Of a DNA stretch of 64,000 nt, positions 25,355-35,540 are shown one piece after another. The position numbers were made by a program, and so were the translations under genes. This stretch comes from JAKACA01 sp963735115. GTDB lineage: Bacteria; Actinomycetota; Acidimicrobiia; Acidimicrobiales; Bog-793. Numbering within the stretch: the stretch's first letter is position 1; the number at the start of each line of letters is the position of its first letter. The stretch lies in NCBI GenBank assembly GCA_963735115.1, contig CAVTJR010000001.1, positions 1,488,001 through 1,552,000 on the forward strand. Direction: 5' to 3'. The notes beneath the pieces are model-generated. The model did not search any database. It had not been told where the DNA came from and was given only the letters and a program-made list of their open reading frames with translations.

Positions 25355-26316
25355 CCGAAGACTCCGAAGACCCCCTTCGTGCGCAACCCCTCCCAGAACT
25401 CGGGGTCGTAGGCGCCCTCAGGATCAGCGCGTACCTCGGCGTCGAGGAACTCGGCGTCCTCTCCCACGAGAATCCGCCAACGGTTCTGGCGGACTCCTTC
25501 GAGGATGATCGTGGCGGCGGCGGCGGCGGTCGTCGGGGCAGCGTCTCGGAACATCTCACCCATCATCTGGATGCCTTTTCGCAGATCCTCGTCGGACACT
25601 TCCGCGAAGGGGAGGCCGCGGGCGATGAGCTGGTTGCGCAACCGCCCGAGATGCTCGGCATCCATCGACTCCGGCTCCTGGCCGTGAGCCTTGCCCGAGT
25701 TGATGACGATCGAGGTGCCGATGTGACCGGGCATCACGACGGACGCCCGCAGGTGGGGTGCGTTCACACGGAAATCCGTGATGAGCGCCTCGGTGAACCC
25801 GCGCACGGCGAACTTGGCGGTGGAGTAAGCGGTGTGTGGAATGCCAGGCCCGATCGACGCCCAGAGCCCGTTGACGCTGCTCGTGTTGACGACGTGCCCT
25901 TCATCGGCCGCCACCAGCAGGGGCAGGAAGACGCGGGTGCCTAGGTAGACGCCACCCCAATCGACCCCGAAGGTCCGCTCCCACTCGGCACGCTCGTCGG
26001 CGACGAAACTGCCGCCGCCGCCGATGCCGGCATTGTTGAACAACAGGTTGATGTGGTCCGTCTCGAACCGGCTCGCCACGGCGTCCCGAAACGCCACGAT
26101 CTGCGGCTCGGACGAGACGTCGGCCACGAACGTCGTCACCCGGGTGCCCGCCGGCGCTCCCTCGAAGGCGAGCCGCTCGGTCTCGCTCATCGCCTCGGCC
26201 GACACGTCGCATGTGGCCACGTGGCACCCTGCGGCGGCAAGCTGGCGTACCAGCTCCCTGCCCATGCCCGTGCCCCCGCCGGTGACAACGGCGATGCGCC
26301 CCTCGAACCGCTCCAT
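25351..26316 (-). CDS. Short-chain dehydrogenase/reductase
   Basis: 321 aa, ATG start. Nucleotide-binding motif TGGGTGMGRELV, NNAG structural motif, catalytic Ser in NTSSVNGLW, and Y-x-x-x-K in HTAYSTAKFAVRG are all present, so it is a classical SDR using NAD(P)H. An extended C-terminal region (~60 residues beyond the usual 250) includes RNRWRILVGEDAEFLD-type sequence found in many actinobacterial SDRs annotated as ketoacyl reductase-like. It overlaps the amidase gene, implying a two-gene unit. The substrate is unknown. Confidence 0.9.
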   Translation of the reverse strand: MERFEGRIAVVTGGGTGMGRELVRQLAAAGCHVATCDVSAEAMSETERLAFEGAPAGTRVTTFVADVSSEPQIVAFRDAVASRFETDHINLLFNNAGIGGGGSFVADERAEWERTFGVDWGGVYLGTRVFLPLLVAADEGHVVNTSSVNGLWASIGPGIPHTAYSTAKFAVRGFTEALITDFRVNAPHLRASVVMPGHIGTSIVINSGKAHGQEPESMDAEHLGRLRNQLIARGLPFAEVSDEDLRKGIQMMGEMFRDAAPTTAAAAATIILEGVRQNRWRILVGEDAEFLDAEVRADPEGAYDPEFWEGLRTKGVFGVFG

Positions 26317-26452
26317 GGACTTACCCCCTGAGGATGGACTGCCCGCACCTTACGCGAGTGAGGAAGTGCCGGCGCCGTCAGCCCAGGTAGGCGATGGGCG
26401 CGCCGAGATTTCCCGCCGGGCCGGGGTGAGCCCGCCGGCGATGGAAGTACAA

Positions 26453-26725
26453 CTACGCAGAGAGGCGGGCGAGGTCGGCGCGGCCAGCCGTGATGAGGGC
26501 GAGGAGCTCGTCGAGGCTGAGATCGCACGCCCTTGCCATGGCCGCCACCGTGAAGAACGTCGGCGTCGGCACGAGGCCATGTTCGATCTTGCGGATCGTC
26601 TCGATCGACAGGCCGGCGCGAGCCGCCACCCCGACGGCGCTCTGCGACCCGCGGGCAGTCCGGAGCGCCCTGCCGAGCGCCACCCCCCGCTCGATCTCGT
26701 CGCCTGTCAGCCGAGCACGGACCAT
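26453..26725 (-). CDS. XRE-family HTH regulator
   Basis: 90 aa. A helix-turn-helix of the Cro/CI type covers residues ~15-75: GRALRTARGSQSAVGVAARA, then GLSIETIRKIEHGLVPTPTFFTVAAMARA and LSLDELLALI. It is a single DNA-binding domain without sensor. It is divergent from the methionine aminopeptidase gene, with a 10-bp palindrome in the 31-bp space. Autoregulation and control of the divergent gene are likely by position. Small size and lack of a partner also allow an antitoxin-like role, but no toxin is adjacent. Confidence 0.85.
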   Translation of the reverse strand: MVRARLTGDEIERGVALGRALRTARGSQSAVGVAARAGLSIETIRKIEHGLVPTPTFFTVAAMARACDLSLDELLALITAGRADLARLSA

Positions 26726-26734
26726 CGGATAAGT

Positions 26735-26744
26735 ATACCGGTAT
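26735..26744. promoter_or_regulatory. Palindromic operator between XRE regulator and map
   Basis: The perfect palindrome ATACCGGTAT lies in the 31-bp gap between the divergent start codons. Sequences resembling -10 elements overlap it on both strands (TATTAT toward the aminopeptidase, TATACT toward the regulator), so one bound dimer could block both promoters. The short gap means at least one transcript has almost no leader. Confidence 0.5.
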
Positions 26745-26756
26745 TATTATTGGAGC

Positions 26757-27554
26757 GTGAGGATCCACCACGAACCCGAGCTGAAGACCCCGGCAGAGAT
26801 CCGCCTGATGGCACAAGCCGGCAGGCTCGTCGCCCGCACGCTGTCTGAGGTTCGCCGGGCCTCTCAGGTCGGCGTCTCACTGCTGGAGCTGGACGGCATC
26901 GCCCACCTCGAGATCACGCGCTCCGGTGCTCGCCCGACGTTCCTCCACTACCACCCCGGCTTTGCCCCCACTCCGTACCCGGCGACGATCTGCACGTCGG
27001 TCAACGACGTCGTCGTGCACGGCATCCCCGATGGCTACCGGCTGCGCGACGGAGACCTCGTGAGCATCGACTGCGCCGCCCACCTCGACGGCTATTGTGC
27101 CGACGCAGCCATCAGCTACGTCGTCGGATTTGCCAACCCGGCCGCCCAGAAGCTCATCGAGGGCGCCACGGCCGCCCTGCAGGCGGGCATCGCCGCCGCC
27201 CAGCCCGGTGGCCGCCTCGGGGATGTCTCGGCGGCGATCGGGCGCGTCGGTCGCAGGTTCGGCTACGGCATCCCGCCCGACTTCGGAGGGCACGGGATCG
27301 GCCGGGCGATGCACGAGCCACCGAGCGTGTCCAACACCGGCTTGCCCGGCACCGGCATGCGCCTTCGACCCGGGCTCGTCCTCGCCCTCGAGCCGATGTT
27401 CATGGCCGGCGGCGAGGACCGCTACGTCGTCGACGGGAACGGCTGGGCGCTCCGGACGAGCGACGGCAGCCTGGCGGCTCACGTCGAGCACAGCGTCGCC
27501 ATCACCGACTCGGGGCCGGTCGTGCTGACGGTCGACGACGGTCCCCGGCCCTGA
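26757..27554 (+). CDS. map: Methionine aminopeptidase, type I
   Basis: 265 aa, GTG start. Metal ligands of the pita-bread fold are in order: DGDLVSIDCAAHLDGYCADAA (two Asp), GGHGIGRAMHEPPSV (His), LALEPMFMAGG (Glu) and AHVEHSVAIT (Glu). The catalytic His is in VVVHGIPDG. It removes the initiator methionine from new proteins in the cytosol. The leader is extremely short, and a palindrome recognised probably by the divergent XRE protein overlaps its promoter. Stand-alone map next to an XRE regulator is unusual; a second housekeeping map may exist elsewhere. Confidence 0.92.
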   Translation: MRIHHEPELKTPAEIRLMAQAGRLVARTLSEVRRASQVGVSLLELDGIAHLEITRSGARPTFLHYHPGFAPTPYPATICTSVNDVVVHGIPDGYRLRDGDLVSIDCAAHLDGYCADAAISYVVGFANPAAQKLIEGATAALQAGIAAAQPGGRLGDVSAAIGRVGRRFGYGIPPDFGGHGIGRAMHEPPSVSNTGLPGTGMRLRPGLVLALEPMFMAGGEDRYVVDGNGWALRTSDGSLAAHVEHSVAITDSGPVVLTVDDGPRP

Positions 27555-27573
27555 GGAGCGGTCCTGCGGCTGA

Positions 27574-28005
27574 TCAGGTCGTCTTGACGATCAGCACGGC
27601 GCACGGCGCGCTGTGGGCGACGCTGTTCGGCACGGACCCGAGGATGCGCCGGTTCATACCCTTGCTGCCGACGACGATGAGGTCGGCGTGCAGCTGCTCA
27701 GCGAGCGAGACGAGTACGTCGGCAGCCGCACCGCTGCCGGCATGTCGCTCGACCGAGATGCCGTCGAGGGTTTTGGCGGTATCCGCCAGGACGTCCTCTG
27801 CGTCTTGAGCGAGGAGAGCGTTGCCCATGCCCGAGTCGCTCGCGGCCACGCCGGCGACCGGCACAGCCATGGCTCCGGCGCTTTGCTGGTAGGCCTTCAC
27901 GAGATGAAGGGTGGCTCCGGTGCGACGGGCGAGGTCGGCCGCAACCGCGACGGCTTCGGCGGCTGTCTCCGAACCGTCCGTTCCCACGACGATAGTCGAA
28001 TACAC
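27574..28005 (-). CDS. Universal stress protein (UspA family)
   Basis: 143 aa from GTG 28005 after GGAGGA. Single Usp domain: N-terminal TIVVGTDGSETAAEAV with the nucleotide-site Asp, LHLVKAYQQ, then the ATP-binding loop GSKGMNRRILGSVPNSVAHSA (G-x2-G-x9-G(S)). The ATP-type loop is intact. It likely acts in stress or dormancy responses; no regulator is visible. It converges with the aminopeptidase (19 bp apart) and is divergent from the phosphotriesterase-like gene. Confidence 0.9.
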   Translation of the reverse strand: MYSTIVVGTDGSETAAEAVAVAADLARRTGATLHLVKAYQQSAGAMAVPVAGVAASDSGMGNALLAQDAEDVLADTAKTLDGISVERHAGSGAAADVLVSLAEQLHADLIVVGSKGMNRRILGSVPNSVAHSAPCAVLIVKTT

Positions 28006-28160
28006 GGCTGTTCCTCCGATGCAGGGGGTTCTGGCGGGCGACTCTATCCGCGAAGGCCTCTGCCCGCAGTTCCCTGCGCTCGCTCCTGCTCGTGCGCCAC
28101 AGCAGCGGTAGCCTGCCGCCATGTCCCGAGCTTCGCACCGTCGATGGCACCACTGCGGCC

Positions 28161-29147
28161 ATGGCTGAGATCGAGACCGTCACCGGGCCGGTCGAGGTCG
28201 CCACGCTCGGCCCCACCCTCATGCACGAGCACGTGTTCGTCCTCAGCACCGACTACGCCCAGAACTACGGCCCCGGAGCGTGGTGGGACGAGGACGAGCG
28301 GGTCGAGCATGCGATCGACAAGCTGCGCTCCCTCTACGCCAAGGGCGTGACGGCCATCGCCGATCCGACGGTCGTCGGCCTCGGTCGCTACATCCCGCGG
28401 ATCCAGCGGGTGGCGGCGGAAGTGCCGGTGCGCATCATCGCCGCCACCGGCGTCTACACCTACGGGGACCTTCCCTTCCCATATGCCAACCGCGGACCGG
28501 GTTCGATGTTCGGCGGCGCCGAGCCCATGATCGACGACTTCGTACGTGACCTACGGGAGGGCATCGCCGATACCGGGGTGAAGGCTGGGTTTCTCAAGTG
28601 CGCCGTCGAGCACGCCGAGGTGTCGCCTGGGGTCGAGCGGGTGCTCCGCGCCGTTGCCAAGGCACACCTCGAGACGGGGGCGCCCATCACGGTTCACACG
28701 TCGTCGGCTGAGGAGACCGGACGCTACGTCATCCGGGTCCTCACCGAAGAGGGCGCCGACTTGACGAAGGTCGTCATCGGGCACGCGGGCGATTCGAACG
28801 ACCTCGCATATCTCATGGAGCTGGCAGACACCGGAGCGCTGCTCGGAATGGACCGCTTCGGGATCGACTTGTTCAACACGACGCCAGACCGTGTCCGCAC
28901 GATTGCGGCGCTCGCCGCCCGAGGGTACGCCGATCGCATGGTGCTGGCACACGACGCATCCTGCTGGATCGACTGGTTCGGGCCCGGGGTGCTCGCCATG
29001 CGGACCGCCCTCACGCCGAACTGGCACTACGAGCACATCTCTGACGACGTGCTGCCTGCTCTGCGGGCCGCCGGTGTCTCCGATTCTCAGATCGACCAGA
29101 TGATGGTCGACAACCCGCGGCGGTACTTCAGCCCGGGCCTGTCCTGA
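28161..29147 (+). CDS. Phosphotriesterase-family metal-dependent hydrolase (PTE/PHP-like)
   Basis: 328 aa from ATG 28161. The TIM-barrel metal site is complete: LMHEHVFVLS (HxH at strand 1), FLKCAVE (bridging Lys, usually carboxylated), TVHTSSAEETG (His), VIGHAGDSNDLAYL (His) and VLAHDASC (Asp). The GHAGDSND motif is typical of phosphotriesterase-like lactonases rather than true paraoxonases. Probable role is hydrolysis of a lactone or carboxylic ester. It sits just before the pyrimidine/beta-amino acid genes but on the opposite strand, convergent with the aminotransferase. Confidence 0.87.
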   Translation: MAEIETVTGPVEVATLGPTLMHEHVFVLSTDYAQNYGPGAWWDEDERVEHAIDKLRSLYAKGVTAIADPTVVGLGRYIPRIQRVAAEVPVRIIAATGVYTYGDLPFPYANRGPGSMFGGAEPMIDDFVRDLREGIADTGVKAGFLKCAVEHAEVSPGVERVLRAVAKAHLETGAPITVHTSSAEETGRYVIRVLTEEGADLTKVVIGHAGDSNDLAYLMELADTGALLGMDRFGIDLFNTTPDRVRTIAALAARGYADRMVLAHDASCWIDWFGPGVLAMRTALTPNWHYEHISDDVLPALRAAGVSDSQIDQMMVDNPRRYFSPGLS

Positions 29148-29163
29148 GCCGACGGCGGTGCGC

Positions 29164-30519
29164 TCAGCCGCTCACCGTGTGGGCGTCGGCGACCGCCAGC
29201 GCCTCGTCGAGAATCGCCAGTCCCGATCGGGCCTCCTCGTCGTTGACCGTGCAGGGGGGGACGACGTGCAGGCGGTTGTAGTTGGTGAAGGGGAGCAGGC
29301 CCCGCTGTTTGCAAGCGACCACCAGCTCGTCCATTGCAGGGCTTGACCCTCCGTAGGGGGCGATCGGCTCCCTCGTCGCCCGGTCTTTCACGAGGTCGAG
29401 GGCGAAGAACACTCCGAGGCCGCGGACCTCTCCGATCGACGGGTGGCGAGCAGCCAGCTCGGTCAGTCCCGGCCGGAGGATCTGCTCGCCGATACGGGCG
29501 GCGTTCTCGATGATGCCCTCTTCCGCCATGGCGTTGATTGTGGCGACCGCCGCCGCGCACGCCAGCGGGTGTCCCGAGTACGTAAGCCCGCCCGGGTAGA
29601 CGCGCCTCGCGAACGTCGCCGCGATCGCGTCGGAGATGACGACCCCCCCGAGCGGCACATAGCCGGAGTTCACGCCTTTGGCGAAGGCGATGAGGTCGGG
29701 GGCGACGTCGTAGTGCTCGAAGGCGAACCACTTGCCGGTGCGGCCGAAGCCGGCCATGACTTCGTCGGCGATGTAGACGATGCCGTGCTCGTCGCAGATC
29801 TGGCGCACGCCGGCGAGATAGCCGGGAGGCGGAGGCATGATGCCGGCCGTTCCCGGGATGGTCTCGAGGACGATTGCAGCGATGGTGGCGGGACCCTCGA
29901 ACTCGACGACGTGCCGCAGGTGCTCGAGCGCCCGCTCTGTCTCTTCCTGCTCGTCGCTCGAGTGGAAGGGCGACCGGTAGAGGAACGGCCCGAAGAAGTG
30001 CACCACGCCGGCGCTGCCGTAGTCGTTGGCAAAGCGCCGCGGGTCGCCGGTGAGGTTGATGGCCGTCGTGGTGGCGCCGTGGTAGGAGCGGTAGGCGGAC
30101 AACAGCTTGATTCGGCCGGTGTGCAGTCTCGCCATGCGGGTGGCGTGCTCGATGGCTTCTGCTCCGGCGTTCGTGAAGAAGACCTTGTTCATCCCCTCCG
30201 GGGCACGCTCACAGATGAGACGAGCGGCTTCGCTGCGCACGTCGTTGGCGTGCTGAGGCGCCACCGTGCAGAGGCGGTCGGCCTGCACCTTGATGGCGGC
30301 CACGACCTTGGGATGCTGGTGGCCGATGTTGGTGTTGACGAGCTGGCAGGAGAAGTCGAGGTAACGGTTGCCGTCGTAGTCCCAGACGTAGCAGCCTTCT
30401 GCCCCGGCGATGACCATCGGCTTGACGAGCTCCTGGGCCGACCAGGAATGAAACACGTGGGCGCGGTCGGCGGCGTAGACGCGGGCGCCTTCTTCGGCGA
30501 TCCCGATGGTCGCGGTCAT
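29164..30519 (-). CDS. Class III aminotransferase (beta-alanine/omega-amino acid type)
   Basis: 451 aa. Landmarks of PLP-dependent class III transaminases: VFFTNAGAEAIEHATRMARLHTGR, SYHGATTTAINLTG, the Asp-containing VYIADEVMAGFGRTG, and the PLP lysine in LIAFAKGVNSGYVPLGG. A C-terminal IAPYGGSSPAMDELVVACKQRG loop is typical of omega-amino acid:pyruvate enzymes. ATG 30519 is the only start giving the standard N-terminus. Following MmsA, LLM, dihydropyrimidinase and beta-ureidopropionase genes on the same strand, it likely deaminates beta-alanine or 3-aminoisobutyrate. GABA-type substrates remain possible. Confidence 0.88.
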   Translation of the reverse strand: MTATIGIAEEGARVYAADRAHVFHSWSAQELVKPMVIAGAEGCYVWDYDGNRYLDFSCQLVNTNIGHQHPKVVAAIKVQADRLCTVAPQHANDVRSEAARLICERAPEGMNKVFFTNAGAEAIEHATRMARLHTGRIKLLSAYRSYHGATTTAINLTGDPRRFANDYGSAGVVHFFGPFLYRSPFHSSDEQEETERALEHLRHVVEFEGPATIAAIVLETIPGTAGIMPPPPGYLAGVRQICDEHGIVYIADEVMAGFGRTGKWFAFEHYDVAPDLIAFAKGVNSGYVPLGGVVISDAIAATFARRVYPGGLTYSGHPLACAAAVATINAMAEEGIIENAARIGEQILRPGLTELAARHPSIGEVRGLGVFFALDLVKDRATREPIAPYGGSSPAMDELVVACKQRGLLPFTNYNRLHVVPPCTVNDEEARSGLAILDEALAVADAHTVSG

Positions 30520-30580
30520 AGATGTCCTTGTCTCGTCGATGTCGTGTTGGCTGGGAGGAGCCCGGGCGCGGCCGGCGGTG

Positions 30581-32095
<1,515 letters not shown>

Positions 32096-32174
32096 GGGAG
32101 GATTCTCGCGCCATCGCGGCCCGCTACCGTCATCGATGCCTGCCGAGCTGCCCTCGCCGCCCGACGAGGAGCCC

Positions 32175-33176
32175 TCAGAGCTTCCTTGCGGCAGGGATCA
32201 CAGTGGTGCGATAGGCCTCGAAGGTGTCGGCAGCCGAGTCGTGCATCAGGTAGAGGGCGAACTGGTCGACGCCGAGGGCCCGCAGCTCGGCCAGGCGGGA
32301 GATGTGGTTCTCCGCTGGCCCGAGCAGGCAGAAGCGGTCGATGATGTCGTCGGGCACGAACTCGGCCGAGGGGTGGCCGGCGCGGCCGTGATGGGCGTAG
32401 TCGTACCCCTCGCGACCCTTCACGTACTCGGTGAGGGCGCGCGGCACGACCGACGATTCGCCGTAGCGGGCCACGAGGTCGGCCACGTGGTTGCCCACCA
32501 TGCCGCCGAACCAGCGCAGCTGGTCGCGTTGGTGGGCGAGGTCGTCGCCCACGTAGGCGGGGGCGGCTACACACATCGTGAGGTCGGCCGGGTCCCGGCC
32601 GGCGGCCGTCGCCGCCGCTCGCACGGACTCGATCGTCCAGTGGACGATGTCCGGGTCGGCCGCCTGCAAGATGAAACCGTCCGCTCGCTGACCGATGACC
32701 TCGAGCGCTCGCGGTCCGTAACCGGCGCCCCAGACGGGCAGGCGGCTCTCCCCGGCCCACGGGATGCGCACGGCCGTGCCGTGATGGAGGCTTTCACGAC
32801 CCTCGGCGAGCTCCTTGATGACGGTGATGGCTTCGGCGAAGGCCTGCATGGTGCTCGGTTGCCGCCCGATCACCCGCAGCGCCGAGTCACCGCGTCCGAT
32901 GCCGCACACGGTGCGGTTGCCGAACATGTCGTTCAACGTCGCGAACAGGGAGGCGGTGACCGACCAGTCCCGGGTCGCCGGGTTCGTCACCATCGGTCCG
33001 ATGTGCAGCCGCGAGGTGGCGGCGAGGATGCGCGGGTAGATGACGAACGGCTCCTGCCACAGCACACAGGAGTCGAAGGTCCACACATGGCTGAAGCCGG
33101 CGCCCTCCGCCTTGACCGCACGCTCCACGACCAGGCTTGCCGGCGGGTCGGTCTGCAGCACGAGCCCGATGTCCAC
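32175..33176 (-). CDS. LLM-class flavin/F420-dependent oxidoreductase
   Basis: 333 aa from GTG 33176. Luciferase-like monooxygenase TIM barrel: VDIGLVLQTDPPASL, GFSHVWTFDSCVLW, IGPMVTNPATRDW, GNRTVCGIGRGDSA and PVWGAGYGPRALEVIGQRADG. Actinobacterial members often use F420, and a subfamily of F420-dependent LLM enzymes is repeatedly found beside hydantoinase/dihydropyrimidinase genes, as here (19 bp downstream of that gene). Its reaction in the pathway is unknown; it may oxidise or reduce a pyrimidine or hydantoin-derived intermediate. Cofactor choice is inferred from family and lineage only. Confidence 0.82.
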   Translation of the reverse strand: MDIGLVLQTDPPASLVVERAVKAEGAGFSHVWTFDSCVLWQEPFVIYPRILAATSRLHIGPMVTNPATRDWSVTASLFATLNDMFGNRTVCGIGRGDSALRVIGRQPSTMQAFAEAITVIKELAEGRESLHHGTAVRIPWAGESRLPVWGAGYGPRALEVIGQRADGFILQAADPDIVHWTIESVRAAATAAGRDPADLTMCVAAPAYVGDDLAHQRDQLRWFGGMVGNHVADLVARYGESSVVPRALTEYVKGREGYDYAHHGRAGHPSAEFVPDDIIDRFCLLGPAENHISRLAELRALGVDQFALYLMHDSAADTFEAYRTTVIPAARKL

Positions 33177-33195
33177 GCGCTCGTCTCCGTTCAGC

Positions 33196-34599
33196 TCAGC
33201 CGAGGCGCTGGCACAGTTGGCGGGTGACGAAGCGGCCATGGCCGGCCTCACCGTTGTAAGCGCCGCCTCCAATGATCTGTCGACCTCGCGACAAAACCGT
33301 GTCCACGTGCCCGGTGATCGTCATGCCCTCGTAGCACGAGTAGTCCACGGCCATGTGGTGCGTGGCCGCCGAGATCGTCTGTGTGGCGAGCGGGTCGTAG
33401 ATGACGATGTCGGCATCGGACCCGGGGGCGATGGCGCCCTTCTTGGGGTAGAGGCCGAACATCTTGGCGGGGTTCGTCGACGTCACCTCGACCCATCGCG
33501 GCAGGGAGATCTCTCCGGCCACGACACCTTGGAAGATGAGATCCATGCGGTTCTCCACACCCGGTAGGCCGTTCGGGATCTTCGTGAAGTCACCGACGCC
33601 GAGCTCCTTCTGCTCGGCAAAGCAGAACGGGCAGTGGTCCGTCGCCACCACGGAGAGGTCGTCGGTGCGCAACCCCCGCCAGAGGGCCGCCTGATGGTGT
33701 CGAGGGCGAAGCGGCGGCGTGCACACGAACTTGGCACCTTCGAAGCCCGGCCGTGCCATGTCGTCCTCCGACAGGAACAGGTACTGCGGGCAGGTCTCGG
33801 CGAAGGTGTTCTGGCCGCGGTCGCGTGCCGCCACGACGGCGGCGAGGGCCGGCTCGGAGGAGAGGTGAACGATGTAGAGAGGGGCTTTTGCCACCTGCGC
33901 CAAGGTGATGGCGCGGTGGGCGGCCTCGCCCTCCATCTCGGCCGGTCGCGTGAGCCCGTGGAAGATCGGGTCGGTCTGACCCTTGGCGAGGGCGGAGGCG
34001 ACGATGGCGTCGATGGCGATGCCGTTCTCGGCGTGCATCATGACGAGGGCGCCGTTGCCGGCGGCGCGGTCCATGGCCTGGAAGATTTCGCGGTCGGTGG
34101 CGTAGAAGACGCCTGGATACGCCATGAAGAGCTTGAAGCTCGTGACTCCCTGCTCGACAAGTACGTCCATCTCCTTCAGGGACGATTCGTTGACGTCGGA
34201 GATGATGGCGTGGAAGGAGTAGTCGACGGCGCAGACACCGTCCGCCTTTGCCTGCCAGGCATCCATGCCGGCGATGAGGGACTGGCCCTTCGACTGGATG
34301 GCGAAGTCGATGATCATCGTCGTGCCGCCCCAGGCGGCCGCCCGTGTCCCGGTCTCGAAGGTGTCGGCGGACATCGTCCCCCCGAACGGCATCTCCATGT
34401 GGGTGTGGGCGTCGATGCCCCCGGGGATGACGTACTTGCCGGCGGCATCGAGCACGCGGTCGGCACCTTCCTGGAAGCTGCCGGCCAGCTCGGAACCGCC
34501 GACGGCGAGGGCGACGACGTGCTCGTCCTCGACGAGCACATCCAGGGCGGAGGCGCCCTCGGCGCTCACGACCGTGCCGCCGCGGATGAGGCTCCGCAC
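33196..34599 (-). CDS. hydA: Dihydropyrimidinase/hydantoinase
   Basis: 467 aa, GTG start. Cyclic amidohydrolase with DAHTHMEMPFGG (HxH), the carboxylated lysine in TSFKLFMAYPG, ALVMMHAENG (His), LYIVHLSSEPAL (His) and VVATDHCPF (Asp). This completes the two-metal site. It opens 5,6-dihydrouracil/dihydrothymine or hydantoins to N-carbamoyl amino acids. Beta-ureidopropionase lies 3 nt upstream in the same transcript and would take the product onward. No dihydropyrimidine dehydrogenase is in the window, so the natural substrate could be an exogenous hydantoin. Confidence 0.93.
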   Translation of the reverse strand: MRSLIRGGTVVSAEGASALDVLVEDEHVVALAVGGSELAGSFQEGADRVLDAAGKYVIPGGIDAHTHMEMPFGGTMSADTFETGTRAAAWGGTTMIIDFAIQSKGQSLIAGMDAWQAKADGVCAVDYSFHAIISDVNESSLKEMDVLVEQGVTSFKLFMAYPGVFYATDREIFQAMDRAAGNGALVMMHAENGIAIDAIVASALAKGQTDPIFHGLTRPAEMEGEAAHRAITLAQVAKAPLYIVHLSSEPALAAVVAARDRGQNTFAETCPQYLFLSEDDMARPGFEGAKFVCTPPLRPRHHQAALWRGLRTDDLSVVATDHCPFCFAEQKELGVGDFTKIPNGLPGVENRMDLIFQGVVAGEISLPRWVEVTSTNPAKMFGLYPKKGAIAPGSDADIVIYDPLATQTISAATHHMAVDYSCYEGMTITGHVDTVLSRGRQIIGGGAYNGEAGHGRFVTRQLCQRLG

Positions 34600-34602
34600 C
34601 GC

Positions 34603-35445
34603 TCAGGCCTCGCAAAGCGGGCCGTAGGTCTCCGGCCGGCGGTCCCGGTAGAAGGCCCAGAGGCGGCGAACGTCGTCGATCATGCTGAGGTCGAGGTCGC
34701 GCACGACGACGGCGTCCTCGGTGTCCGAAGCGGCCTCGCCCACGAGCTGGCCCCTCGGATCGACGAAGTACGACTGGCCGTAGAACTCGTTCGTGCCGAG
34801 CGGTTCGACCCCGACTCGGTTGATCGTCCCGACGAAGTACTCGTTGGCGACGGCGGCCGCCGGCTGCTCGAGCCGCCAGAGGTACTCGGAGAGACCGCGG
34901 CTCGTGGCCGACGGGTTGAAGACGATCTTCGCCCCGGCGAGGCCGAGTGCGCGCCACCCCTCGGGGAAGTGCCGCTCATAACAGATGTAGACGCCGATGC
35001 GGCCGACGGCCGTGTCGAACACGGGGTAACCGAGATTGCCGGGCCGGAAGTAGAACTTCTCCAAGAAACCCGACACCTGCGGGATGTGGTTCTTCCGGTG
35101 CTTGCCGAGATACGTGCCGTCGGCGTCGATCACGGCCGCCGTGTTGTAGAAGACGCCGGGGTGCTCGACTTCGTAGACGGGCACGATGAGGACCGTGCTG
35201 GCCTCGCGGGCGACGTCGCGCATCTGGCGGACCGTGGGACCGTCCGGCACCGGCTCGGCCCAGTCGTACCACTCGGACTCCTGCACCTGGCAGAAGTACG
35301 GTCCGTTGAACAGCTCCTGCAGGCAGACGACCTTGGCACCCTCGGCCGCCGCCTGCTGCACGGCGGCGATGGCCTTTTTCGTCATCGTCTCCTTGTCGCC
35401 AGCCCAGCTGGCCTGCACCAAGCCTGCTCGCACCACCTCAGCCAT
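34603..35445 (-). CDS. pydC: Beta-ureidopropionase (N-carbamoyl-beta-alanine amidohydrolase), nitrilase family
   Basis: 280 aa from ATG 35445. Nitrilase-superfamily Glu-Lys-Cys triad: CLQELFNGPYFCQ (Glu), KHRKNHIPQVSGFLEKFYF (Lys) and IGVYICYERHFPEGWRALG (Cys). The FNGPYF and ERHFPE contexts match N-carbamoyl-beta-alanine amidohydrolases. It releases beta-alanine or 3-aminoisobutyrate, CO2 and ammonia. The open frame continues upstream without a stop into the next gene, but homology begins at AEVVRAGLVQA. It is first of a tight pydC-hydA pair. Confidence 0.92.
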   Translation of the reverse strand: MAEVVRAGLVQASWAGDKETMTKKAIAAVQQAAAEGAKVVCLQELFNGPYFCQVQESEWYDWAEPVPDGPTVRQMRDVAREASTVLIVPVYEVEHPGVFYNTAAVIDADGTYLGKHRKNHIPQVSGFLEKFYFRPGNLGYPVFDTAVGRIGVYICYERHFPEGWRALGLAGAKIVFNPSATSRGLSEYLWRLEQPAAAVANEYFVGTINRVGVEPLGTNEFYGQSYFVDPRGQLVGEAASDTEDAVVVRDLDLSMIDDVRRLWAFYRDRRPETYGPLCEA

Positions 35446-35540
35446 AGCTGTCCCCTCTGCCCCTGGTGCCCGACCGTCCGACCGATCTGCGCTCGCCACA
35501 CTCGCACGGGGCTCTCGGACTGTCAACGCATCCGGCGGAC

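Noticed and set aside
35470..35500. CGACCGTCCGACCGATC resembling the PaaR-type operator, near pydC
   Set aside because: It lacks the palindromic second arm (CGTTCGGTC) and is a direct repeat of a GC-rich pentamer, likely chance.
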